The position numbers were made by a program, and so were the translations under genes. Positions 1 to 7,273 of a stretch of DNA of 41,481 nucleotides are shown piece by piece; the stretch's first letter is position 1, and every line of letters starts with the position of its first letter. The DNA lies in assembly GCA_031284105.1 (NCBI GenBank), contig JAITAN010000256.1, forward strand, positions 1 to 41,481. Direction: 5' to 3'. The DNA comes from Treponema sp. (GTDB taxonomy: Bacteria; Spirochaetota; Spirochaetia; Treponematales; Breznakiellaceae). The notes under the pieces were generated by a model, which ran no database searches, had not been told where the DNA came from, and worked only from the letters and a program-made list of their open reading frames with translations.

Positions 1-178
1 AAGCCCACCTCTGGAGATAACTGCGTTAAGTTTTGGAGATTTTCAAAACAATATCTTAAAACTCATTGAAAAGGAAAAAATGTGCGCCTGCATTTGACTC
101 GGACCCATAGAGCAAAAATGCGGCTAAAAAATTACCGTCATTTGATGGCACGGAGCGCTTTTTTTCCTCCATTTTCAA

Positions 179-208
179 TTCAAATTGCATCCTAATCTCC
201 TGTATAGT
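179..208 (+). promoter_or_regulatory. weak candidate promoter of the BspA-like lipoprotein gene
   Basis: TTCAAA at 179-184 and TATAGT at 203-208 are separated by 18 bases, a sigma70-like arrangement with a weak -35. The start site would fall near the Shine-Dalgarno GGAGG (211-215), leaving a very short leader, so the true promoter may lie further upstream. The rest of 1-178 shows only a small hairpin (GTTTTG/CAAAAC near 33-52), perhaps from a gene outside the window. Confidence 0.3.
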
Positions 209-220
209 ACGGAGGTTATT

Positions 221-1999
221 ATGATGAAACATCAAATACCAATCAGAAAAAAGTATGGGCAAGAGAGCTTCTCCTGCGGTTTACACGCTCCGCACCGCGC
301 GCCGGCGGTACTGGCCGTCGTACTTGCCCTGTTGTATGTCGAGGTTTTTACGGCGTGTTCAGACGATACCCATCAGGAACAGAAGGATACCGCAGGACGG
401 GTGCTGATTCGAATTGCACCATCGAACCAACGTACCGTCTATCCTGATACCGGCGGTTTCGTCAAATTTACGCTGCTCTTTACCGGAGAAGACGGAAAGA
501 GCGCGCCGAACGTCATTCTGGAAAACAAAACAAGCGTGGAAATCAGGCTTGACCCGGGTAAATGGATCATAACCGCTACGGGCTGGATACATTCCGGGGA
601 TTCAAGCCTTGTACCGGCGGCATGCGGTAAGGTTGAGGTAACGGTAATCGCAGGAAAAGCAGCCCAAGCCGAGATTATGTTGGACAAACCTGCCACGGAA
701 AGCGGAATGGACGGAACGTTTACATGGCGCGTACAGTTTCCGGCAGATGCGGTCGAAAGCGGACATATGCGCCTCTCGGTATTGAGAAACGGAATGTTCT
801 CACCGTATGACGAAGTCGATATACTTGAGCAAAGAGAAGGCGGCATGAGCCTTCCGCCCGGCTATTACCTCGCGGAAGTTACGCTGTCGGCCGGAGGCGC
901 GGAGGCAGGACGAAGCGAAGTCATGTACATCTATCCCGGTCTTACCACCGCATTACCGGACATGGCGTTTACATCCGGTGATTTTCCTCCCCGCACTCCC
1001 GAACCGGATGTTTCCACGCTCGCAATCGGTATCGGCATCGAGGAGGCCGTCGACATACGAGGGCTGCCTCCCGAACCCGTGATCTTAACCGGTACCGGCG
1101 CCGCGGGTTTTCCTTCCACGTTGTCCTTAACGATAACGGATTTTACATGGATCGAGTGCCGTTTAGATGGAGAAGCGGTTGTTCCCGAACCGGGTGAAGG
1201 CAACGCAGAAACGACGTTTTTCATTAACGCGCAGGGGTTGCACGGCGGGAGGCATTTTTTGTCATTTGTCGGGGTGAAAAACGGTGTGCCTCATGGACGG
1301 GAAATAGTCTTGTCTGTGGATCCGCCTCCAAGCATAGACAGCGTTGAGAGCCTTGCCGAAATGCTTGCCGCCCTCCCTCCCAATACCCAAGAGCATCCGT
1401 ACCGTATTACAATGAACGGCGTAGATGTATCGGCAGTGGGAAAAACCGGAAACACTTTGCGGACATTATATGACGCGCTTAATCGATACGTCGCGCTGGA
1501 TTTAACCGGAAGCGGAGGAGACAAGTTCGCCAGCATCTCTCTTGAAACCGCCGGGGGGAAAGGGTACATCGTTTCGATTGTTCTTCCACCCTCCGTTACC
1601 GAAATTGCCACCAACGCTTTTCAAGGCTGTGCGACGCTTGTTTCTGTAGAAATGCCCGGCGTCAGGACGGTACGGCAGGGCGCGTTCGATGGGTGTACGA
1701 ACCTTGAATCCGCCTCGCTGCCTGAGACAACGGAAATTGTCAATACCACGCAAAGCGGACACGGAGCGTTTTATAATTGCGGAAAATTGACATCCGTGTA
1801 CGTTCCAAAGGTTATAACCATTGGACATCGCTCGTTTTCCGGCTGTACTACGCTCACCACTATTTCGCTGCCCTGCATAACGCAGATTGATGAATACGCC
1901 TTCAAGAACTGCAAAAGTCTGGTTACCGCATACATACCGGAGAGTGCGGTCATTGCCGGCAATGCGTTTGAAGGATGTACCGCTCTTGCTATGGAATAG
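221..1999 (+). CDS. BspA-type leucine-rich-repeat surface lipoprotein
   Basis: The protein is about 592 residues. The start is set by GGAGG at 211-215; ATG at 221 or the adjacent ATG at 224 both fit. A basic N-terminus and a hydrophobic segment (about residues 28-44) end in VFTAC, a loose spirochaetal lipobox, so C46 is probably lipidated and the mature protein is anchored in the periplasm or on the surface. Residues 50-400 form beta-rich, Ig-like segments without a named domain. From about residue 440 to the end come roughly five BspA/LRR_5 repeats with the recurring F-x-x-C/N-x-x-L pattern (for example AFQGC, AFDGC, SFSGC, AFKNC, AFEGC). BspA repeats in oral treponemes and Tannerella mediate adhesion to host proteins and other bacteria; that role here is inference. 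It is a single gene, followed by a hairpin. Confidence 0.85.
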   Translation: MMKHQIPIRKKYGQESFSCGLHAPHRAPAVLAVVLALLYVEVFTACSDDTHQEQKDTAGRVLIRIAPSNQRTVYPDTGGFVKFTLLFTGEDGKSAPNVILENKTSVEIRLDPGKWIITATGWIHSGDSSLVPAACGKVEVTVIAGKAAQAEIMLDKPATESGMDGTFTWRVQFPADAVESGHMRLSVLRNGMFSPYDEVDILEQREGGMSLPPGYYLAEVTLSAGGAEAGRSEVMYIYPGLTTALPDMAFTSGDFPPRTPEPDVSTLAIGIGIEEAVDIRGLPPEPVILTGTGAAGFPSTLSLTITDFTWIECRLDGEAVVPEPGEGNAETTFFINAQGLHGGRHFLSFVGVKNGVPHGREIVLSVDPPPSIDSVESLAEMLAALPPNTQEHPYRITMNGVDVSAVGKTGNTLRTLYDALNRYVALDLTGSGGDKFASISLETAGGKGYIVSIVLPPSVTEIATNAFQGCATLVSVEMPGVRTVRQGAFDGCTNLESASLPETTEIVNTTQSGHGAFYNCGKLTSVYVPKVITIGHRSFSGCTTLTTISLPCITQIDEYAFKNCKSLVTAYIPESAVIAGNAFEGCTALAME

Positions 2000-2221
2000 G
2001 AATAGTCTACGCGTTTCCCGTTACGCCGTTTTTACCCGCTTGCCTTATGGCACGGCGCGTATATTGGACGGCAGATTCCGCCTGATACATTCTTGCATCA
2101 CAAAGAGTCTGCCGCCTAACGTCTTACCGTGTTGTTGGAAACGTACAAAGGATAGCAATACCTTCTTCATAAAAGGAGCCGTATTATGTGGAGAGTGCCG
2201 TGAGTAAGAAGAAGGTCTTCG

Positions 2222-2264
2222 GCTTTCCCAAAACCAGATTGAAAATGAGCGTTTTGGGTAAAGC
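2222..2264 (+). terminator. hairpin downstream of the lipoprotein gene, possible terminator
   Basis: GCTTT-CCCAAAAC pairs with GTTTTGGG-(bulge)-AAAGC, a 13-bp stem with one bulged base. It lies 220 bases after the lipoprotein stop and has no good T-run after it, so it may be a weak terminator or just a stable hairpin. The gap 2000-2422 otherwise holds only a second short GC hairpin (GCCTCC/GGAGGC, about 2340-2382); no gene is supported there. Confidence 0.3.
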
Positions 2265-2422
2265 TCCGGTTGTAATCTCTGTTTTATGTTCATGTAAAGG
2301 CTTTTTCGATTATGGCAAATAATACGGAAAACAACGCCGCCTCGCCTCCATGCAGGTATACCTCTGGGGAGGCGCGTTTCTTTTTGGGCGGGGACGGCAA
2401 AGCGCCCCTAGGCAAAGCCGCC

Positions 2423-4312
2423 CTACCAGAAAATCCTGATGTGCTCTGTCTGCGCCCTGTGCTTCATTTTCACCAGCAATGTCTGTTCCGAAGCCGAATA
2501 CACCCATCCGGATGAATCGTACTGCTCGAAATTCGGGGCGGTTCTATACGACTGGTTATAAAGCTGTAGACGCTCTATTGAAGGCGGTATGTTATGGATA
2601 AGCATATAGTGGATTTCACCGGACGGGAAATCAACCGCAATATCCAAACTTGAACCGGAAACGCCGAGGGTACCGGTAAGGCTTGCGGAAACCCGCGTCG
2701 CCGCGGTCCATGTCCAGACCGGAGCGTTTATCCCGCTCATAATACCTACGGCGCGGGCAAAGTTTTCTCCTACGCCCAGTTCACGGTACAGATAGGCGGA
2801 ATGGACGGTTACGGCCGCTTCCGTAGAGGTGGGACTATCCGCCATTATATCGGATATCAAAAGTTCTGCGGGCACAAGTCCCGCGCTATCGGTCATGGAA
2901 AGGACGGATAGTATGATGGAGCGGGCCGCGGCGGCCCAGCCGGTGTTACCGGTACTTTCCGTATAAAGCAGCAAGGCTTTACCTAAACGCAGATTGAAAA
3001 GCATATCCGCAGAGCCGTTGTTGAATACAAACACCTTATCACCCAGATTGTTCTTCCGTATGCCCGCAGAAATAAGTGAATACACCCTGTCGATGAAACG
3101 CGCAAAGGGGTTTTCTATAGCAGGACGGTAGCTCCTCCAATCCATATAATTTTCTAAAATAGCAGGTATACAATCGGGGGTAATGGCGGAAGGATCGATG
3201 GAACGCGCCCATACCGCGGCCGTATTAATAAGGGCTTCCGCACCTCGAAGAGAAAGGTATTCAATGGCGTGAGATTCTTTGAAAAAGTCGAATGACTGGT
3301 TGCTGATTTCCTCGGACAGACGATTATTGGTTTCCCGCTCAAACCCGCTTAAAGAGCGGAGCGCCTGATCCAGTTGTCCAAAATACGGCGATGAGGCGTA
3401 GGTTTTTTGTCCCGCCCTTGGCAGGACGCTTATAGCCCCGTTTGCAAAACTTGACGGTACCTCCGTCAGCGCCCGGCCGTAATTGTTACGGTGGATAGAT
3501 TCACTAATGTACGCCATAATCTGAACTTCATCGGATACCGGCCGTTGCTCATAGAGCCGCATACGCCATTGCTCGATTGCATTGTTATAATTCGCTAGAT
3601 ATGCCGCTCTCTCAATAACAAAATCCGCCGGATTGAACGATTGATCTTCGCTATTTTCAGACGGCATTTGTTCTTTACCAACAGCAGGCAGTTCAATAAC
3701 TTGATACGTAATAAGCGGATTGCTGTTTGTCAAGACTATTATCTGTTTATCAGGGTCCATCAACGTTCTGTTAAAACCGTAACGTATCCCATTATAAGTA
3801 ATAAAAAAACGCCCATTATCAGCCTGCTGAATACGAGATGTTGTAAGCAGCCTATAAGGAAGTTCGAGCCGTTCCGTCCCTTCCGCAAAACTTACCCTTA
3901 TGACAAGCTCCTGCCCTACCGTATCGTTCTGTACGGCAAAGGTTATAGTGGTTCCTTCACTGAAACGGAACATTACGGCATTGTCGGAAACCGCTATGTA
4001 TGCGGGTAACTTGATTTCCCGCCTGCCGTCCGTGTACACAAGCGAGCATTTGTTTTCTTCAGTCACCCGATATTCCATGCCGTTAAAAGAAATCGTCGAT
4101 CTTCCTGTAATAGCTTGCCAATCAGTGCCCGGCGACAGTACATTGGCAGATTCCGGTCTCCTCTCTTTATACTGAGCGCTTACCGTAAGACTGCCGATCT
4201 GTTTGGTAAAATTCCCATACTTTGTAAACTGAAGTAAAACCAACGCAAAAAAAATGATAATATAACCGGCAAAAAGACCCGCCATGCGCGGAGCAATTGA
4301 CTTTTTTATCAA
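2423..4312 (-). CDS. uncharacterised membrane-anchored protein
   Basis: The product is 629 residues; I do not recognise the family. A TTG start is chosen because AAGGA lies about 9 bases upstream, while the first internal ATG (residue 10) has no ribosome site. One hydrophobic segment near residues 11-28 (rich in I, F, L) should act as signal anchor, leaving a large domain outside the cytoplasm. Residues 30-230 look beta-rich; residues 230-560 look helical; the end carries aromatic residues (QLYNQSYRT, WVYS). No catalytic motif is evident. It resembles conserved treponemal proteins of unknown function. It is alone, read leftward, with a promoter candidate over 300 bases upstream just beyond rsgA, implying a long leader containing two adjacent dyads. 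Confidence 0.75.
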   Translation of the reverse strand: MIKKSIAPRMAGLFAGYIIIFFALVLLQFTKYGNFTKQIGSLTVSAQYKERRPESANVLSPGTDWQAITGRSTISFNGMEYRVTEENKCSLVYTDGRREIKLPAYIAVSDNAVMFRFSEGTTITFAVQNDTVGQELVIRVSFAEGTERLELPYRLLTTSRIQQADNGRFFITYNGIRYGFNRTLMDPDKQIIVLTNSNPLITYQVIELPAVGKEQMPSENSEDQSFNPADFVIERAAYLANYNNAIEQWRMRLYEQRPVSDEVQIMAYISESIHRNNYGRALTEVPSSFANGAISVLPRAGQKTYASSPYFGQLDQALRSLSGFERETNNRLSEEISNQSFDFFKESHAIEYLSLRGAEALINTAAVWARSIDPSAITPDCIPAILENYMDWRSYRPAIENPFARFIDRVYSLISAGIRKNNLGDKVFVFNNGSADMLFNLRLGKALLLYTESTGNTGWAAAARSIILSVLSMTDSAGLVPAELLISDIMADSPTSTEAAVTVHSAYLYRELGVGENFARAVGIMSGINAPVWTWTAATRVSASLTGTLGVSGSSLDIAVDFPSGEIHYMLIHNIPPSIERLQLYNQSYRTAPNFEQYDSSGWVYSASEQTLLVKMKHRAQTEHIRIFW

Positions 4313-4417
4313 GATAAAAATCCTTTTCCATTCGTTGTGGGTCTATACGCCATCCTTCAGGACCGGTTTGTACTGATGCTACGAGCGGCTTGCCGGACTT
4401 ATGGACAGCTTACATGA

Positions 4418-4462
4418 TATACAAACTCTCCCAATGTATGGGCTGCTTTCTGAGTTTGTATA
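4418..4462. promoter_or_regulatory. perfect 11-bp inverted repeat upstream of the 629-residue protein
   Basis: TATACAAACTC (4418-4428) and GAGTTTGTATA (4452-4462) are perfect inverted copies 23 bases apart, with an inner CCCA/TGGG pair. It sits about 106 bases upstream of the leftward gene that starts at 4312. It may be an operator or an RNA hairpin in the leader. Confidence 0.45.
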
Positions 4463-4492
4463 GTATAAAACCACAAAAAGTGTGTTTTATAC
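4463..4492. promoter_or_regulatory. second dyad directly abutting the first
   Basis: GTATAAAAC (4463-4471) and GTTTTATAC (4484-4492) are perfect inverted copies, with an inner CAC/GTG pair. It touches the dyad at 4418-4462, so together they form about 75 bases of back-to-back hairpins. The function is unknown. The rest of 4313-4687 shows no gene. Confidence 0.45.
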
Positions 4493-4647
4493 GGTTTCTA
4501 CACACACAGGCGCGCGTACGACAAACTTCTGGCAAAAACCGGCTGCAGACTCCACTATTAAAAAATTTCTTTACAGAAACCTCAAACAATGCAACGCTTA
4601 TAAGATACATCGCTCTTTATGAGGGTCATTCTGTAATATATTAGTGT

Positions 4648-4677
4648 ATTATAGCACACGATGATAAAAAAGAGCAA
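4648..4677 (-). promoter_or_regulatory. candidate promoter for the leftward 629-residue protein
   Basis: On the minus strand, TTGCTC (4672-4677) is followed after 18 bases by TATAAT (4648-4653). If used, the transcript starts near 4641 and has a leader of about 330 bases before the TTG start at 4312, containing the two dyads at 4418-4492. Confidence 0.35.
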
Positions 4678-4687
4678 TGCGGTATCT

Positions 4688-5638
4688 CTAAATTTCATCT
4701 CTTATATGAAGAAAACTCTTGTACCGATCTTCGTGAATAATACCTGACTCAACCGCTTCGACGATCTTGCACCCCGGCTCGTTTTGATGGGTACAGGAAA
4801 GACCAAAGGCGCACGTTCCCGCAAACGATGCGAATTCCTTCATATACATCACAATATCTCCGGCGGTAACGCCGTCCGGCACAAAGAGCCTAACCCCCGG
4901 CGTATCAATGACGAATGTTTTTTGCCCATTTTCTTTCATATCGGTCAAAGCGGGGATTTCCATAAGGCGCGACATAGCGGTTGTATGGTTTCCCCTGTCG
5001 TATTTCTCATTGATACGGCCGGTTTTTATACCCGCGCCCGGAATAAGCGTATTGACAAGGCTCGACTTTCCCACACCGGATTGCCCGGCAAGCACAGAGC
5101 GTTTTCCGCGTACCAACTCGCAAAGGGCGTCTATACCCGTGCCGGTTAGAACCGAAACATGCAGTACCCTATAACCGATGCGGACAAAATCATTCAACCG
5201 CTTTGTAACCGCCTCGTCATAGGGCAGATCGCACTTATTACACACGATGACCGGCATAATGCCGGCATACTCCGCCTGTACCAGCAACCGGTCTATGAAC
5301 CGGGGGCGGAAGGGAGGAGATGCCGGAGTCGTAAGGCAAAGCGCAAGGTCTACGTTTGCGGCTAAAATTTGTGATGCCGCAGAACGATTCCGGCCGCGTC
5401 CTTTCTGGTTTGTACGGGTAAACATGTTTCGCCGTTTTTCAAGGCTTATGATGAGCCCTTGCCCCGTATGGACGCCATCCCGTTCAAAAACAACCCTGTC
5501 TCCGGGGGCAAGCGGGTTGTAATACGTTTCCACCCCTTTGAGTATTTTTCCCTTAATACGGCATTCTATGTTGCCGTCTTCTCCATCCGCCTGTACGGTA
5601 AAGATATTATTGGATCCCCATAAAACAATACCGGTCAT
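4688..5638 (-). CDS. rsgA: ribosome small-subunit-dependent GTPase RsgA
   Basis: RsgA is a late 30S ribosome assembly GTPase that checks the decoding site and releases the subunit on GTP hydrolysis. The 316-residue length is normal. An N-terminal OB-fold (about residues 1-95) is followed by the circularly permuted GTPase: G4 NKCD at 134-137, then the P-loop GQSGVGKS at 185-192, then G3 DTPG at 245-248. This permuted order is diagnostic. A C-terminal zinc site is formed by C276, C282, H284 and C290. AAGG lies 8 bases before the ATG. It is the second gene after murI, with a 33-base gap, and probably shares its transcript. Confidence 0.96.
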   Translation of the reverse strand: MTGIVLWGSNNIFTVQADGEDGNIECRIKGKILKGVETYYNPLAPGDRVVFERDGVHTGQGLIISLEKRRNMFTRTNQKGRGRNRSAASQILAANVDLALCLTTPASPPFRPRFIDRLLVQAEYAGIMPVIVCNKCDLPYDEAVTKRLNDFVRIGYRVLHVSVLTGTGIDALCELVRGKRSVLAGQSGVGKSSLVNTLIPGAGIKTGRINEKYDRGNHTTAMSRLMEIPALTDMKENGQKTFVIDTPGVRLFVPDGVTAGDIVMYMKEFASFAGTCAFGLSCTHQNEPGCKIVEAVESGIIHEDRYKSFLHIRDEI

Positions 5639-5671
5639 TCAAACGCCTTTTCACGGAATGAGCCTTTCATT

Positions 5672-6568
5672 TCACGGAACCGGCCTTTCATTATTCGGAC
5701 AATTTAGCGAATCCAACGAATCCAAAAGGCAAATATCCAATCCAAAAGCGCAAGCCCTTTTTTGCCAAAGCGGCTCAATGGGAGCGGAACCGGTAAGCAG
5801 TAAGACTGCGCCGGACATCCTACCGGCCGCGGCCGCGTCCGGCGCGGTTTTCGAGGTTTTTGAAATCTTTTCAACACGCCGGATGACCCCTTCAACCGAA
5901 TCGTATACACCAATGCCCGGCGCGGCAAGACGCCGGAAGGTATCGAGCAAGAGCAGAAAATGCGTGCAGCCGAGCACCAGCGCGTCCGCGCCTACGGCGC
6001 GCAATCGCTCTATGTAGGGAGATACCACCCGCGCCTTCTCGGTTTCCGCGGCGCGCTCTCCGCCGTGTTCCACAAACTGTACAATATCGGGCGCGGCAAG
6101 GGCCGCGATTTTCACGCCGGGTCCGTACTTTTTCGCCAGTTCCATGATATACGGATCCTCAATGGTACGGTCCGTTCCAAGCACGCCCACACGGTGAGTC
6201 TTGCTTGCGAGTACCGCGGGCTTTATCGCCGGCACGGTACCTACCCAAGAAACGGAAGGAAACGTTTCCCGTAAAGCATTCAAAGCCGAGACCGATGCGG
6301 TGTTGCAGGCCAATACCGCCGCGCTCGGCTCAACGTACTTCAGCGCTCTTGCGGCAAGCTCGATGAGTATACCGGTAATTTCCTCTCTCGTTTTAGAGCC
6401 GTAAGGAAAATGCCCGCGATCCGCAATATAGATAACGGTATCACGGGGATTCCGTTCATAGAAATACCTGAAGTAAGGAAGTCCGCCGATACCGGAATCA
6501 AAGAAAAGTATGGGCTTATTAGAAAGATGCAAGGAATTCAAACGATTCAAAAAATCTGTATGGAGCAT
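5672..6568 (-). CDS. murI: glutamate racemase MurI
   Basis: MurI converts L-glutamate to D-glutamate for peptidoglycan synthesis in the cytoplasm. With the ATG at 6568 the protein is 298 residues, slightly longer than usual because of about 15 extra N-terminal residues. The two catalytic cysteines are in ACNTAS (C88) and GCTH (C201); the D/S of FFDSGIGG (D24, S25) and the conserved ADRGHFPYG segment are present. A frame extension upstream to TTG at 6604 overlaps the -35 box and is unlikely to be the start. The C-terminal end reads into a small direct duplication (about 5650-5695). It is followed by rsgA in the same direction. Confidence 0.95.
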   Translation of the reverse strand: MLHTDFLNRLNSLHLSNKPILFFDSGIGGLPYFRYFYERNPRDTVIYIADRGHFPYGSKTREEITGILIELAARALKYVEPSAAVLACNTASVSALNALRETFPSVSWVGTVPAIKPAVLASKTHRVGVLGTDRTIEDPYIMELAKKYGPGVKIAALAAPDIVQFVEHGGERAAETEKARVVSPYIERLRAVGADALVLGCTHFLLLLDTFRRLAAPGIGVYDSVEGVIRRVEKISKTSKTAPDAAAAGRMSGAVLLLTGSAPIEPLWQKRACAFGLDICLLDSLDSLNCPNNERPVP

Positions 6569-6572
6569 TTTT

Positions 6573-6604
6573 ATTATATTGATATAAAAAAAATGGAGTG
6601 TCAA
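6573..6604 (-). promoter_or_regulatory. promoter of murI-rsgA, nearly on the start codon
   Basis: On the minus strand a consensus TTGACA (6599-6604) and consensus TATAAT (6573-6578) are separated by 20 bases, longer than the ideal 17. Only four bases separate the -10 from the ATG at 6568, so the mRNA would be leaderless, or translation begins at a non-ATG codon slightly downstream. Confidence 0.5.
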
Positions 6605-6697
6605 TACGGAGTCGATTGTATAAGTAGTAAGGGGCAGGTTCTAGGCAGGAGCCGCGGCCGAAGTTCATGGGGAACAGCGGGTTATATGAAGCGGCCG

Positions 6698-6800
6698 GAT
6701 TGGGGGGCAGCGGAAGCCCCGCGTGCGGGGCTGGAGACAGGGGTGGGCGCGGCAGGCGGGCTGCCGTATGCTGCCCGAGACATAGAAACGGCGCCCCCGC
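6698..6800. repeat. GC-rich dispersed repeat, copy 1
   Basis: The segment from GATTGGGGGG to GCGCCCCC matches 37941-38059, including CGGAAGCCCCGC, GGGGCTGGAGACAGGGG and a degenerate purine-rich tail ending at the C-run. The second copy has about 20 extra bases in the middle. No convincing gene lies inside: the reading frames on both strands are Pro/Ala-rich artefacts. The 21-bp array follows it at once. Confidence 0.75.
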
Positions 6801-7136
6801 TTCTTCCGCACGGCTCGCAACTAATTCCGCGCGGCCCGGAAGTAATTCCGCGCGGCCCGGAACTAATTCCGCGGAGCGCGTAATCAATTCCGCATAGCCC
6901 GGAAGTAATTCCGTACGGCTCGGAAGTAATTCCGTGCGGCCCGTAATCAATTCCGCGTGGCCTGTAACTAATTCCGCACGGCCCGGAACTAATTCCGCGG
7001 GGCTCGTAATCAATTCCGCGGGGCTCGTAATCAATTCCGCATGGCCCGGAAGTAATTCCGCGCGGCCCGGAAGTAATTCCGCACGGCCCGGGAGTAATTC
7101 CGCGGGGCCCGGAACTAATTCCGCGCGGCCCGGAAC
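6801..7136. repeat. 21-bp tandem array, 16 units
   Basis: Sixteen imperfect units of exactly 21 bp run head to tail, with core TAATTCCGCGCGGCCCGGAA. The TTCCG and CGGAA within a unit are inverted, and GGAA-NNTA-ATTCC across unit borders is again a dyad, so each unit can fold. Variation clusters at fixed positions (GCGC/GCAC/GCGG, CGGAAG/CGGAAC/CGTAAT). Because 21 is a multiple of three, the array makes long false reading frames on both strands. A related array is at 37186-37276. It lies between the murI promoter and the promoter of the LRR-AAA+ gene. Confidence 0.95.
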
Positions 7137-7234
7137 CGATCACGGAAATTCTAAACGCCGGACGCGGCGGTAACAAAACCCGAAAACGCGGCAGGTTGAA
7201 TTCCATCCATAAAGCGGTATATGCCGCCTGCTAT

Positions 7235-7263
7235 TTGACGAAAAACATGAAATATGCTATATT
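7235..7263 (+). promoter_or_regulatory. promoter of the LRR-AAA+ gene
   Basis: TTGACG (7235-7240), a 17-base spacer and TATATT (7258-7263) make a near-consensus sigma70-type promoter. Transcription should begin about 7270, only a few bases before the ATG at 7274; there is no Shine-Dalgarno sequence. Confidence 0.65.
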
Positions 7264-7273
7264 ACAAAGCGAT

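Noticed and set aside
1887..2207. 106-codon frame overlapping the lipoprotein end
   Set aside because: It has no ribosome site and an Arg/Pro-rich artefact composition, and it overlaps the real gene in another frame.
3641..4175. Plus-strand frames opposite the 629-residue gene
   Set aside because: They are antisense shadows with no start signals and with composition unlike neighbouring proteins.
6519..7206. Long open frames on both strands across the 21-bp array
   Set aside because: The unit length is a multiple of three, so any frame without a stop stays open; the translations are pure 7-residue repeats, and they overlap promoters of murI and the LRR-AAA+ gene.
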